The notes: generated by a model from the letters alone, not told the origin. Positions 24,919 to 34,019 are shown, numbered from the stretch's first letter. The stretch is 57,232 nt of DNA from Candidatus Nitrosopumilus sp. (GCA_021268355.1 JAJETY010000004.1:1-57232); one strand, 5' to 3'. Made by a program: numbers and translations.

Positions 24919-25477
24919 TATTGTTATTTTTTAGTTCTCTGATTAAACTAAAGAGTTTTTTGATATCATTATTCAAGGTTGAGATTAATTCTTGATTGTA
25001 TATTGTTGCAGCAGGATGAATTGTTAAAAAATACAATTGATTTCCTTTTTTTACCAGTTTTCCTCGATACTTTGTAATTTCAGAACCTCCCAAAAGAGAA
25101 TTAAATGCTGTATTTCCTAAAACACAAATGATTTTTGGTTTGATTATTGTAATCTCTTCTTTCAAATATTCTTTACATGTGTCTCTTTCTAATGTATTGG
25201 GAACTCTATTGTTTGGGGGTCTGCATTTTACGATATTTGTAATGTACACATCTTCTCTTCTAACATCTGCTAATTCAAGTGCTGCTGAAAGCTTTTTTCC
25301 TGCAGCTCCTACAAATGGTTCAGCATTTTTATCCTCGTTTCTTCCAGGAGCCTCTCCAATAAAAATAACCTCTGATTGGAAATTTCCTTTTCCAGGGACT
25401 GAATTTGTCCTAGTTTTACAAAGTTCACATTTTGTACATTTGATTACATTTTGTTTTATTTCCTCTAATCGATTCAT
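24887..25477 (-). CDS. udg: Uracil-DNA glycosylase, family 4 (Fe-S)
   Basis: Excises uracil from DNA. Family 4 features: N-terminal iron-sulfur Cys in CTKCELC (residues 14-20) plus later Cys in IVKCRPPNN and ERDTCKEY; motif A VIFIGEAPGRNEDKNAEPFV with GEAPG; and HPAATIYN (motif with catalytic-loop His). The 196-residue length fits. It is directly downstream of tldD (adjacent stop/start) and overlaps mpg by 32 bases at its own end, making a tldD-udg-mpg operon. Confidence 0.94.
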   Translation of the reverse strand: MNRLEEIKQNVIKCTKCELCKTRTNSVPGKGNFQSEVIFIGEAPGRNEDKNAEPFVGAAGKKLSAALELADVRREDVYITNIVKCRPPNNRVPNTLERDTCKEYLKEEITIIKPKIICVLGNTAFNSLLGGSEITKYRGKLVKKGNQLYFLTIHPAATIYNQELISTLNNDIKKLFSLIRELKNNNIVSVDIEYTS

Positions 25478-26899
25478 CTAATTCACACTCTTTACCGTGG
25501 CAACACCTCTTATTGACGGTCCTCCATTTCCCATAATCATTGATTGCATTGGATCCCCCTTCCCACAATTAGTTATTGGTCTAACTGTAAAGTCATTACC
25601 ACATGCATCAATTGATTCAAAAAACTCTGGAGCAGTTCCCATAACTATAACATCTCTTAGTAAATCTGTCACTTGCCCATTTTCTATTTTATGTGCATAT
25701 TGACAAGATATGCTCCAGTTGTATCTCTTCATGTCGATTGATGGAATTTTCATATTTGAAATCAGATAACCATTTTTTACTTCTTTAATCATTTCATCAA
25801 CATTCCAATTCCCATTTCCTATACAAGTACATGCCATTCTAATTAAAGGCATGAATCGAAAGTTTGTTGCTCGCATATTCCCAGTAGGTTCAACATTGAA
25901 AATTTGTCCTGTCTCTCTATTTTGCATATGATTCTTCAAAATTCCTTCTTCAACAAGAGTTGTTCTTTTTGCTTGAACTCCTTCGTCATCAAAAAAATAC
26001 CATCCCAAACTTTTTTCAATAGTGGGATCGTCAAAGACATTGAGATTTTCAGAACCGATTCTTTCTCCAATCTTTCCTTTCCACCAAGCACCTCCTGCCC
26101 ATGCCATCTCTTTTCCTAAAACTCTGTCTGCTTCTGATGGGTGACCTAAAATTTCATGTGTAAGTAATGATACAAAGTCCGGATTCATTACCACTGTCGC
26201 TTTTTCTTCTTTAGTGGGTTTTGCAGATAATAATTCTGATGCTTTTTCTGCAATGTCTTGAGCACTGTTTTGATATTTGTTATCTTTTGTTATTTGCTCC
26301 ATGCCTCCTCTTCCCCCCTCTGTAATGTTTACTGATTGTGTTAATCCTGACTCATGGGCAGTGGCAATCATATCAATAACTACATCAGAATAATTTTGTA
26401 AAATTTCAGAACCTTCGGTATTTGTAAAATATTTTGAATTATTTGTAAACCATGGATTTGTAACTGACTTGATAATTTTTGGTGTATCTAAAATTATTTT
26501 ATTAGCTTCTGTTCCAACATAAATTAATTTTTCAAGATCTGGTATTTCTAAAATTTTATAATCTATTTTTTTCTTTATACTTGAATTTGGATAAAGACAA
26601 AATTTCTCTTTTTTATTTTTTGAATAATATTGAGAATTTTTAATTAGTTTTTCAACTGCCTTTTTAATTTCTTCTTTAGATTTAGGGTTTGTAATTGAGC
26701 AAAAACTCCATGTACCATCTTTTATTAATCTTATACCAATTCCGACGTCATTAAAAGAATTAACATATTCAATTTGAGAATTTTCAATTAAAACAGATTT
26801 TCTCTCAATCTCTTCTGCTCTGACATCACAATATTGAACTTTTGAATCATTTGAAAATTTTATTGCATAATCAGCTAAATCTTGTAACTGAGTGTTCAT
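25478..26899 (-). CDS. tldD: TldD-type metalloprotease subunit
   Basis: A TldD/PmbA family zinc protease; in bacteria the TldD-TldE heterodimer degrades unfolded peptides and matures some RiPPs. The zinc motif HEILGH (in SLLTHEILGHPSEADR) marks the catalytic TldD subunit; the downstream Cys typical for the site is probably in ACTCIGNGNWN. The 473-residue length fits. The inactive partner TldE is not adjacent here. It is the first gene of an operon with udg and mpg, a pairing with no obvious functional logic. Confidence 0.9.
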   Translation of the reverse strand: MNTQLQDLADYAIKFSNDSKVQYCDVRAEEIERKSVLIENSQIEYVNSFNDVGIGIRLIKDGTWSFCSITNPKSKEEIKKAVEKLIKNSQYYSKNKKEKFCLYPNSSIKKKIDYKILEIPDLEKLIYVGTEANKIILDTPKIIKSVTNPWFTNNSKYFTNTEGSEILQNYSDVVIDMIATAHESGLTQSVNITEGGRGGMEQITKDNKYQNSAQDIAEKASELLSAKPTKEEKATVVMNPDFVSLLTHEILGHPSEADRVLGKEMAWAGGAWWKGKIGERIGSENLNVFDDPTIEKSLGWYFFDDEGVQAKRTTLVEEGILKNHMQNRETGQIFNVEPTGNMRATNFRFMPLIRMACTCIGNGNWNVDEMIKEVKNGYLISNMKIPSIDMKRYNWSISCQYAHKIENGQVTDLLRDVIVMGTAPEFFESIDACGNDFTVRPITNCGKGDPMQSMIMGNGGPSIRGVATVKSVN

Positions 26900-26940
26900 A
26901 ATCTATGAAACTATCGTGGCATTCCTAAGTCTTCTGGTCT

Positions 26941-27078
26941 CTAACTATTTGATATTGCAGGCATGGTAAAATAGTATTCATCTTCAAACTCAAAGTCATT
27001 CTTTCCTGCTTTACGTAGGAATTCAAAGTATTGGGAACAATTTTTGTAAAAATCTCTGTTTTTTTCACTCTCATCCAT
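26941..27078 (-). CDS. 45-aa candidate protein
   Basis: ATG 27078 opens a 45-codon frame encoding an acidic and aromatic-rich peptide (NRDFYKNCSQYFEFLRKAG, FEFEDEYYFTMPA). It fills the gap between the histidine kinase and tldD on the same strand. Composition is protein-like rather than random AT translation, but no family is recognised. A 7-bp hairpin lies just upstream of its start. Confidence 0.45.
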   Translation of the reverse strand: MDESEKNRDFYKNCSQYFEFLRKAGKNDFEFEDEYYFTMPAISNS

Positions 27079-27082
27079 TACT

Positions 27083-27107
27083 GTGTATTGTCAAATACAC
27101 TTTTTTT
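27083..27107 (+). terminator. Hairpin followed by T7 tract
   Basis: GTGTATT (27083-27089) and AATACAC (27094-27100) form a perfect 7-bp stem with a 4-base loop, followed on the plus strand by seven T. It looks like an intrinsic terminator for plus-strand transcription, although no plus gene ends here. On the minus strand it would sit between the histidine kinase and the 45-aa ORF, with the A tract before the stem, and could be a processing or regulatory hairpin. Confidence 0.4.
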
Positions 27108-27147
27108 GAGGAGAGTGAGTGATTTTAGTTCTCACAGCTTGTTTTCT

Positions 27148-29043
27148 TTAAGCAGTTCCAATTGGGCTTCTAGATTGTTCATTTTCTGCATCTTTTGGTA
27201 ATGATATTGAAAATAATGCTCCTTGATCCTGGTTGCTTACAACTGAAATTTGCCCTCCGTGATTTTCTATAATGCCTTTACAAATTGCTAATCCTAAACC
27301 ACTACCTCCTGACTCCCTAGTTAAAGTTGCATCAACTTGGTAGAATTTTTTGAAAAGATCTTTTTGGTAATTAATTGGAATACCGATTCCATTATCTTTG
27401 ACATTAATTTTAATTTCTTTTGGAAAATCATCTATTGAAAGTTCTATCTTCCCTGTACCTGGAGAAACAGCCGTTAAGCTATTTTTAATCAAATTTGTAA
27501 TTACTTGTTTTATTCTTGCTGGATCATGGCTTATTTCTATATCTTTGATATTTGAAACTAATTGGACATTCTTACGTTCTGCCTCAGGTAAAAGTGAATT
27601 AACTGAACTAGCAATTGTTTCGTTAATATTTTTAATTTCTTTTTTCATTCTTAATTGACCTAATTCTAACTTCTGGGCATCAAGTAAATCTGAAATCATT
27701 CCTAAAAGTGTCTCTGAACTATTTTTAATGATTGAAATTCTTTCTTTTTGTTTTACTGTTAATTTTCCTAAGTGTTCACTGAGCAAAATATCTGCATATC
27801 CTTGAATCGGAACAAGAGGTGTCTTTAATTCATGTGTAATCATTGCTAAAAATTCATCTTTTGCAATGTCTGTTTTTCTAGCTTCTTGCTCTTTTTCTTT
27901 AATTGTATTTGACATAATGTTAAAGTTTGAAACTAATTCGCCAACTTCATCTGACCCTGAATATTCTATTTTTTCCCCGTAAATTCCTTCTTTGACTTTG
28001 GAAATTGCTCCTGTGATTGATTCAAGTGGTGACATTGATTGCTTAACAACAAACAGCACAATAACAAAAATTATCACGTTTATTACTAAAAGTAACTGAA
28101 CTATTCCTTCCTCTGAATTATTTTCCGAAACTAACCTTTCACTCCATATTTCAACTACATGATCCACATGTTCAAACAAAACTATTTTTTGCTCAATCAT
28201 CTCATTTTTTGTTGTGTTGAATTCAGGTGACAATAATGCTCTTTCTTCTAAAATCTGGATTCTGATCTGGATTGACTCCCATAATGGCTCCAATTTCCGT
28301 AGTGAACTTGAATATTCACGTGGAATTGTCTCCAAGTCTTCATGCTGTTCTCCGACACTGATGACATCTAATCCCACTGTTGGAATTCCTAATAATTTTC
28401 TGAGTCCTATCTCAAACTGTAATTTTTTCTCTTTGAGAATGTCTTGTGAGTTTCCATCTTCTCCAATTGATATTAACAAAGTCTGTTGACCAATTATTCT
28501 GGCGTTTTCTGCTAATGTTTCTGAAATTTTCTTATGTTTATTGAAATTTCTGTCTAATGGATCTAATTCATTAACTAATCTATCTGTAAGTAAAACCAAA
28601 TCCTGATTTTTTTGTAACACATAGTTTACCGCATTTGTTGCATCTTTATCAAACACTGATGTTTCTTTGACATCAAGTGCTTTTGACTTGTAAATATCCC
28701 ACTCTGTTAAAATGTGACTAAAGTGACTTGCAACTTCGATTGCAGGCATAGAAACTGGATGTCCATGAATGTCTTTTCCATTTTGAATTTGCTGTAAGAG
28801 GTAATCAACGGCATTAAACTCCTCTTCCATTTTTTCTCTATCATCTAAATTTCCATTTGCTATGGATATTGCAAATCCTGATATGGACTCAGCTTTTACT
28901 TTGATGTCTGCTATCTCAACAATTGCATGTGATTCTAAATTTTGATTCGAACCTTCTTGATATAATAACAACAAATTGATTGCAGCAACTGCTACCAACA
29001 CTGATATCAAAAGATATGTTTTGGTAACTATTTTCATACCCAA
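27148..29043 (-). CDS. Membrane sensor histidine kinase (PilJ/NarX-like sensor, HAMP, HisKA, HATPase)
   Basis: A 631-residue two-component kinase. TM1 is at ~8-28 and TM2 at 314-333; between them is a ~285-residue, mainly helical extracytoplasmic sensor with ARIIGQQTLLI, reminiscent of PilJ/NarX-type domains. A HAMP (~335-388) leads to HisKA with phospho-acceptor His404 (ITHELKTPL). The ATPase domain has the N box (ITNLIKNSLTAV), G1 (KDNGIGIP), F box and G2 (GGSGLGLAICKGI). It has no receiver or Hpt of its own. An Hpt gene and a receiver gene lie divergently 56 bases away, suggesting one phosphorelay. Confidence 0.93.
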   Translation of the reverse strand: MGMKIVTKTYLLISVLVAVAAINLLLLYQEGSNQNLESHAIVEIADIKVKAESISGFAISIANGNLDDREKMEEEFNAVDYLLQQIQNGKDIHGHPVSMPAIEVASHFSHILTEWDIYKSKALDVKETSVFDKDATNAVNYVLQKNQDLVLLTDRLVNELDPLDRNFNKHKKISETLAENARIIGQQTLLISIGEDGNSQDILKEKKLQFEIGLRKLLGIPTVGLDVISVGEQHEDLETIPREYSSSLRKLEPLWESIQIRIQILEERALLSPEFNTTKNEMIEQKIVLFEHVDHVVEIWSERLVSENNSEEGIVQLLLVINVIIFVIVLFVVKQSMSPLESITGAISKVKEGIYGEKIEYSGSDEVGELVSNFNIMSNTIKEKEQEARKTDIAKDEFLAMITHELKTPLVPIQGYADILLSEHLGKLTVKQKERISIIKNSSETLLGMISDLLDAQKLELGQLRMKKEIKNINETIASSVNSLLPEAERKNVQLVSNIKDIEISHDPARIKQVITNLIKNSLTAVSPGTGKIELSIDDFPKEIKINVKDNGIGIPINYQKDLFKKFYQVDATLTRESGGSGLGLAICKGIIENHGGQISVVSNQDQGALFSISLPKDAENEQSRSPIGTA

Positions 29044-29099
29044 AATCCTCCTACATAGAGTATAAAAGTAATGGTAAAATTTTAGCTTTTGATATTGTA

Positions 29100-29453
29100 A
29101 TGTCTGATGAGTTTATCAAAGTGGCAACAAAAGAAATCCGTGAAGAAATTTTAGGCATAGGTGATATTCTAAAATCTTGTCACGAAGATGAAAATATCTC
29201 TAAAAATTCTGAAAATCTTCAAAAACACACTCATAAAATCAAAGGACTGGCACCAATGATGGGAAAAAGCAGTATGGGCATTTTAGCTGCAGTTCTTGAT
29301 GATATTCTTAAACAAATCATGGTTGGAAAAAGACCATCTGGAATATTTGATTTGATGATGGTTTCTTATGAAAAAATGGTACAAAACATGAAGGATAATT
29401 TAGATTTAGGACCGCAAATTGAGAAAGTAAAAAATTTCTACGGTGGTATGTAA
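29100..29453 (+). CDS. Stand-alone histidine phosphotransfer (Hpt) protein
   Basis: A 117-residue four-helix Hpt protein. The phospho-accepting motif is THKIKGLAPMMG with His45 followed two residues later by Lys48-Gly49. It would shuttle phosphate between the divergent histidine kinase and the receiver protein encoded 38 bases downstream. The length and helical pattern resemble a CheA P1-type domain freed from its kinase. No output or membrane part is present. Confidence 0.85.
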   Translation: MSDEFIKVATKEIREEILGIGDILKSCHEDENISKNSENLQKHTHKIKGLAPMMGKSSMGILAAVLDDILKQIMVGKRPSGIFDLMMVSYEKMVQNMKDNLDLGPQIEKVKNFYGGM

Positions 29454-29491
29454 TTCTAAAAATTTTTACATGTGGGAGTTTTTGATTTGAT

Positions 29492-29860
29492 ATGGCAAAA
29501 ATAATGATAGCTGATGATTCTGATGCCATTCGTCTTGTTTTGAAGGATATTTTGTTAATTGGTGAACATGAGATAATTGCTGAAGCAGTAGATGGTTCTG
29601 AAGCAATTGATTTTTACAAAAAACATAATCCTGATGTTCTTTTACTCGATTTAGCAATGCCAAAAAAAGATGGATTAGTAGTAGTTAAAGAAATTATTGC
29701 GTTTGATTCTGATGCAAAAATAATCTTGATTACTGCCAGTGATGATCAAAAAATCATCAATGCTTGCTTGGATTCTGGTGCAAAATCCCACATCTCAAAA
29801 CCTTTTGATTTTAACATAGTACTAAAATCAATCACTAAAATCTTAGCAAACGATAATTAG
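29492..29860 (+). CDS. Single-domain response regulator (CheY-like)
   Basis: A 122-residue receiver without an output domain. The acidic pocket is Asp8-Asp9 (MIADDSDA), the phospho-acceptor Asp53 (LLLDLAMPKKDG), with Thr81 (ILITASDD) and Lys103 (HISKPFDF) in the switch positions, so it should be functional. It directly follows the Hpt gene and precedes the PIN-ATPase gene by 29 bases. Its target may be a protein, as for CheY, or it may pass phosphate back to the Hpt protein. Confidence 0.92.
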   Translation: MAKIMIADDSDAIRLVLKDILLIGEHEIIAEAVDGSEAIDFYKKHNPDVLLLDLAMPKKDGLVVVKEIIAFDSDAKIILITASDDQKIINACLDSGAKSHISKPFDFNIVLKSITKILANDN

Positions 29861-29889
29861 GACAATTTTGAATATAATCTGTTAGAATC

Positions 29890-31707
29890 TTGTCAAAAAT
29901 TGTAGCTGATACTAGTGTAATTATTAATGGTCAACTAATTTCTCAAATCGAAAATGGAACCGTTAGAAACTCTCAAATCATTATTCCTCAAGCAGTTTTA
30001 GACGAACTGCAATCACAAGCCTCCAACAAAAAGGAACAAGGGTTTGTTGGATTGGAAAAAATCCGTAAACTAAAAGATCTATCTGGAAGTTTTGGGTTAG
30101 AAGTAATCATCAATGGCTCTCATCTTTCTACAGATGAGATAAAACTAGCTGGCAGCGGAAGAATTGACGCAATAATATCTGATATGGCTAAAGAACATGA
30201 TGCCATTCTTTACACTTCTGATCACGTTCAAGATTTAGTTGCAAAAGCAGAAGGAATTCAAACTGTTTTTCTGAAAACCGAGGTTAAAAAGGAATCTTTG
30301 GAATTTCTAAAATTTTTTGATAGCGAAACAATGAGTGTACATTTAAAAGAAAATCAACAACCATTGGCAAAAAGAGGCAAGCCTGGATTGTTTCTACTAA
30401 CAAAAGTTAGTGATGAGATTCTTTCAAAAGAATACTTGAAGATGATTTCCTCCCAAATTCTAGATATCGCAAATGCTAATGATTCTAGCACTATTGAGAT
30501 ATCTAAAACTGGAGCTTCTGTTGTACAACATGATGATTACCGTATTGCAATCACTTATCCTCCTTTCTCAGAATCATATGAAATCACTATTGTACATCCA
30601 ATTATACAAATGTCGCTTGGAGATTACAATATTTCAGAAAAACTTATGGAAAGATTTTCTGATAGAGCAGAAGGAATTGTGATTTCTGGGGCTCCTGGTT
30701 CTGGAAAAAGCACATTGGCATCAGGACTAGCAAATTTTTATCATAAAAAAGGAAAAATTGTAAAAACATTTGAGTCGCCGCGCGATTTACAAGTGGATCC
30801 TGGAATCACACAGTACAGTAAACTAGAGGGAAGTTTTGACAATACTGCTGATATTTTACTTTTAGTTAGACCTGATTACACAATATTTGATGAAGTAAGA
30901 AGACGTGAGGATTTTAGAACTTTTGCTGATTTAAGATTGACGGGAGTTGGAATGGTTGGTGTAGTTCATGCAAACTCTCCATTAGATGCAATTCAAAGAT
31001 TTATTGGAAAAATTGAACTTGGAATAATACCTAATGTTTTAGATACTGTAGTGTTTGTTAGAGATGGGCAAATTCAAAAAGTATATGATTTAGAATTAAA
31101 AGTAAAAGTTCCGTCTGGAATGACAGAATCTGATCTTGCAAGACCTGTTATTGAAATAAGAAATTTTGCTGATAACACATTAGAACATGAAATATACACA
31201 TTTGGAGAAGAAAATGTCATTGTTCCAGTAGGAAAAAACAGAAAAGTTGGAATTGAAAAACTTGCCGAAGATAAAATTCGGGAGACCTTTAAAAAATATG
31301 ACCCTAAAGCTCAAGTTGAAATTTTATCTGATAATAGAGTTAAAGTACTTGTAGATGAACAATACATTCCTTCTATTATTGGAAGAGGAGGCTCTAACAT
31401 AAATGAAATTGAAAAATTTTTACAAATACATGTTGATGTAGCTCAAAAGAACTCTAAACACTTTAACCTAGATTCCAATGATTTACCTTTCACTTTTTCA
31501 GAATCAAAAACTGGTATGATTCTTACCGTCAGTAAGGAATACACTGCAATGCATGCAGACATTTATGTAAATGATGATTACATCGCGTCCACTAGGATTG
31601 GCAAGAAGGGACAAATCAAAATACCTAAACGTTCTGATGTTGGTAGGAACCTGATGAAATTAGCTTCATCACAAAATGATATCCAATTGTTTCTCAAAGA
31701 TTTTTAA
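29890..31707 (+). CDS. PIN domain-PilT-type ATPase-KH protein (PINA-like)
   Basis: A 605-residue archaeal multidomain protein. An N-terminal PIN nuclease-like domain (VADTSVIINGQL with the acidic Asp, and later TSDHVQDLVAKAEG) is followed by a PilT/VirB11-type ATPase: Walker A SGAPGSGKST (around residue 265), Walker B region TIFDEVRRREDF. It ends with a KH domain carrying IIGRGGSNINEIEKFL. The Sulfolobus homologue, PINA, forms a hexamer linked to Holliday-junction migration; RNA roles are also possible from KH. TTG 29890 gives the standard MSKIVADTSVI start. It overlaps the convergent DtxR gene by 14 bases. Confidence 0.92.
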   Translation: MSKIVADTSVIINGQLISQIENGTVRNSQIIIPQAVLDELQSQASNKKEQGFVGLEKIRKLKDLSGSFGLEVIINGSHLSTDEIKLAGSGRIDAIISDMAKEHDAILYTSDHVQDLVAKAEGIQTVFLKTEVKKESLEFLKFFDSETMSVHLKENQQPLAKRGKPGLFLLTKVSDEILSKEYLKMISSQILDIANANDSSTIEISKTGASVVQHDDYRIAITYPPFSESYEITIVHPIIQMSLGDYNISEKLMERFSDRAEGIVISGAPGSGKSTLASGLANFYHKKGKIVKTFESPRDLQVDPGITQYSKLEGSFDNTADILLLVRPDYTIFDEVRRREDFRTFADLRLTGVGMVGVVHANSPLDAIQRFIGKIELGIIPNVLDTVVFVRDGQIQKVYDLELKVKVPSGMTESDLARPVIEIRNFADNTLEHEIYTFGEENVIVPVGKNRKVGIEKLAEDKIRETFKKYDPKAQVEILSDNRVKVLVDEQYIPSIIGRGGSNINEIEKFLQIHVDVAQKNSKHFNLDSNDLPFTFSESKTGMILTVSKEYTAMHADIYVNDDYIASTRIGKKGQIKIPKRSDVGRNLMKLASSQNDIQLFLKDF

Positions 31708-32158
31708 AATTTTCAATAATTTTTGGATTAGCCTTCAGAAATGTAATGAACTTTCTTAACTGTTTGATTGTTTTTGGATTCAAATGATGTTCAATACCTT
31801 CTGTATCTTGGTTTGCCGTATCATATCCAATTCCTAAAATCTCAAAAAATTCTAATAATATTCCGTGCTTCTGTCTAATTCCTTCGGCAACTTGAGTTCC
31901 TTTTTCTGTTAAATTAATCCCATGGTATTTTTCATATTCTAGATATCCTCCTTCATCAAGTCGCTGTAACATTTTTGTGACGCTTGGTGCACTAACATTC
32001 ATGTATCTTGAAATGTCCAAAGTTGTTGCGTACCCTTTTAGTTCAACTAATTCTGAAATTATTTCCAAATAGTCCTCCATCCTACTACTAGAACGAGTTC
32101 TTTCTGATTGATGGGCAGCTTTGATTGAATCCAATCTTTTAGAATTTTTACCTTTCAT
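31694..32158 (-). CDS. DtxR/MntR-family metal-dependent repressor
   Basis: A 154-residue transcription regulator with a winged helix (MEDYLEIISELVELKGYATT, DISRYMNVSAPSVTKMLQRL) and a dimerisation/metal domain (RQKHGILLEFFEILGIG, DTEGIEHHLNPKTIKQL with the His-Glu ligands). These regulators use Fe2+ or Mn2+ as co-repressor. There is no SH3-like third domain. A basic N-terminal extension of ~25 residues is unusual. No metal transporter is adjacent; the divergent downstream gene (32295) may share its operator region. Confidence 0.88.
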   Translation of the reverse strand: MKGKNSKRLDSIKAAHQSERTRSSSRMEDYLEIISELVELKGYATTLDISRYMNVSAPSVTKMLQRLDEGGYLEYEKYHGINLTEKGTQVAEGIRQKHGILLEFFEILGIGYDTANQDTEGIEHHLNPKTIKQLRKFITFLKANPKIIENFKNL

Positions 32159-32294
32159 GTAATCTTTGTATCTAAATTCTTTCTAGTATAATTGAGTGTC
32201 TTTTCTATGTACTTTTGGTTACTCTTTGTTGACACGGAAGTTACTGTTGTTGATCTTTGAATCTTAACTATTTTTTCCAACATTGGTAATAGGC

Positions 32295-32651
32295 ATGGCA
32301 GATCCTCTTAAGGAAAGACTCGAAAAATTAAGAAAAATCTCTGAATCTGCTAAAAGACGAGCAAGTTTGTATTCTGATGTTGCAAAAATAGATGATAAAA
32401 ACACTGCACGTTCTTTGGGCGCACTTCAAAAAGCTCCTGCACCTGGAAAAAAACTACAAAAAATAGGATTTCTGATGCTTTGGATTCCTGAACCCACCGG
32501 AGTTACATGTGCAGTTGGTGGACCTATGATAGTTGCAGGTAGATACTTAGAAAAAAAATACAATAGTGCTACAATCCACGATATAGGTCATCATACCAAA
32601 AACACGTTTTCATCGATTAGTGATTTTAAAAAATCTGTGATTAATTCATAG
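32295..32651 (+). CDS. Hypothetical protein, 118 aa
   Basis: Starts at ATG 32295 (TTG 32283 also possible). The N-terminal ~35 residues are a basic helix (LKERLEKLRKISESAKRRAS). The middle contains PAPGKKLQKIGFLMLWIPEP and TGVTCAVGGPMIVAGRYLEK, a hydrophobic stretch that could be a membrane-associated hairpin or single TM. No family is recognised. It is divergent from the DtxR gene and converges on a membrane protein gene (9-base gap). Confidence 0.65.
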   Translation: MADPLKERLEKLRKISESAKRRASLYSDVAKIDDKNTARSLGALQKAPAPGKKLQKIGFLMLWIPEPTGVTCAVGGPMIVAGRYLEKKYNSATIHDIGHHTKNTFSSISDFKKSVINS

Positions 32652-32660
32652 GTTTAACTT

Positions 32661-33404
32661 TTAAATGAAAATTTCTTTCTCTGAATTAATAGAAGGTTTT
32701 TTTGGAATATCAAAAATTTCAAATGAATTCAAATATTTCAAATGTTTTGAAATTGATTTATCATCTATTGTGATTAATATTCTATCATTATGTTTAATTT
32801 CATATTCTGAAATATCTGATTGAAATTTTTCATTATTAACGTAAACTTGAACTCTCTTTTTACTATCTGCACAAAACTCATTCATGTTGTTAGAGAAATC
32901 ATATTTGAGTAAAACACAATCTTGAGTTATGCTTAATCCAATTGATGTAAATAGCATCTTTAATGGAACTCCTGTTGCATGCTTGTGAATCAAGTATGGA
33001 TTGTGATCCTCAAAATGAATATACTTACTTGATAATTGGAATTGAGGTAAACCGAAGTTAAGTTGCTCTCCTTCTAATACCAAAAGTATTGCAGCATGTG
33101 AATGATCACTCCCGTATTTTCCAACATTGTATTGATCTACTAAAATCTGTTCGAGACTCAGATTCAATGTATTTTGAACTATTTGGGAATCTATCTCACT
33201 CTGATTCAAAAAGTAATATGAGAAAAATCCTGCTGAGACAATTGTAAATGTAATTACTGCTATCAAGATACCTTTACTTCTTGATTTTGGAACGTCCTCT
33301 TGAGACACAATTGGCTCTGGATATCCAAAATTACTTTCTTCAAAACGACCTGGTAAACTATAATCAGAGTCTGTCTCTTTAGGAAGTGTTTTATCTTCTG
33401 ACAA
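32661..33404 (-). CDS. Membrane-anchored His-rich extracytoplasmic protein
   Basis: A 247-residue protein with a ~45-residue cytoplasmic N-terminus, one TM helix (SKGILIAVITFTIVSAGFF, about residues 45-65), and an external domain. That domain has clustered His (GSDHSHAAILLV, HFEDHNPYLIHKHATGVP), resembling small His-containing domains found repeatedly in thaumarchaeal envelope proteins, often near copper- or thiol-related genes. Metal binding, perhaps copper, is inferred. A DUF192 protein gene is divergent, 83 bases away, and both are envelope proteins. Confidence 0.65.
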   Translation of the reverse strand: MSEDKTLPKETDSDYSLPGRFEESNFGYPEPIVSQEDVPKSRSKGILIAVITFTIVSAGFFSYYFLNQSEIDSQIVQNTLNLSLEQILVDQYNVGKYGSDHSHAAILLVLEGEQLNFGLPQFQLSSKYIHFEDHNPYLIHKHATGVPLKMLFTSIGLSITQDCVLLKYDFSNNMNEFCADSKKRVQVYVNNEKFQSDISEYEIKHNDRILITIDDKSISKHLKYLNSFEIFDIPKKPSINSEKEIFI

Positions 33405-33487
33405 TCAATTAAAATTCATGATGTTTGTATAAATGTCCTCGATCCAAAATGATTAACGTATTTTAAAAGGACAGGACAAATTAAGTT

Positions 33488-33979
33488 GTGACTACTCGAG
33501 CTCAGGCACTAATACCCATATCAATCGCTGCTGTAATAATTGGTGTTGTAGGTTTAATGTCAATTCCTAGTGAAAGTAAACTAGAATCTGTTGAATTTCC
33601 TAGAGGTACAATTAAGGTTGATGATGTCCCGCTTGAGGTTCAAATTGCAGATACTGAACCACGTAGAGTTCGCGGTTTAATGTTCCAAGATCAATTGCCA
33701 TTTGATCAAGGAATGATTTTTGTCTTTAGCGAACCTGGCCTTTATTCTCTATGGATGCTTAACATGCAATTTCCACTTGATATGATCTGGTTTGATGAAA
33801 ATGGAAAAGTTGTTCACATGGAACAAGATGTTCCTCCTTGTAAAGCTGCCTTGGAGATTGCTACATGTACAAGTGTGGTTCCTGAAAATAATGCCATCTA
33901 TATTCTTGAAGTCACTGCTGGATTTATTGAACAAAATAATATCACAAAAGATTCTGTTCTGACAATCATTTCAATTTAG
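33488..33979 (+). CDS. DUF192 family envelope protein
   Basis: A 163-residue protein with an N-terminal TM/signal-anchor (ALIPISIAAVIIGVVGLM) and a DUF192 domain: VQIADTEPRRVRGLMFQ, FVFSEPGLYSLWMLNM and FPLDMIWFDENGKVVH. The family is widespread, small and of unknown function, usually exported. Two Cys (PPCKAALEIATC) may form a disulfide outside the cell. GTG 33488 is the start. A second anchored protein gene follows 40 bases later on the same strand. Confidence 0.85.
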   Translation: MTTRAQALIPISIAAVIIGVVGLMSIPSESKLESVEFPRGTIKVDDVPLEVQIADTEPRRVRGLMFQDQLPFDQGMIFVFSEPGLYSLWMLNMQFPLDMIWFDENGKVVHMEQDVPPCKAALEIATCTSVVPENNAIYILEVTAGFIEQNNITKDSVLTIISI

Positions 33980-34019
33980 AATTGCAAAACCTTATGTTTG
34001 AATATTATGGCAGTTGTTT

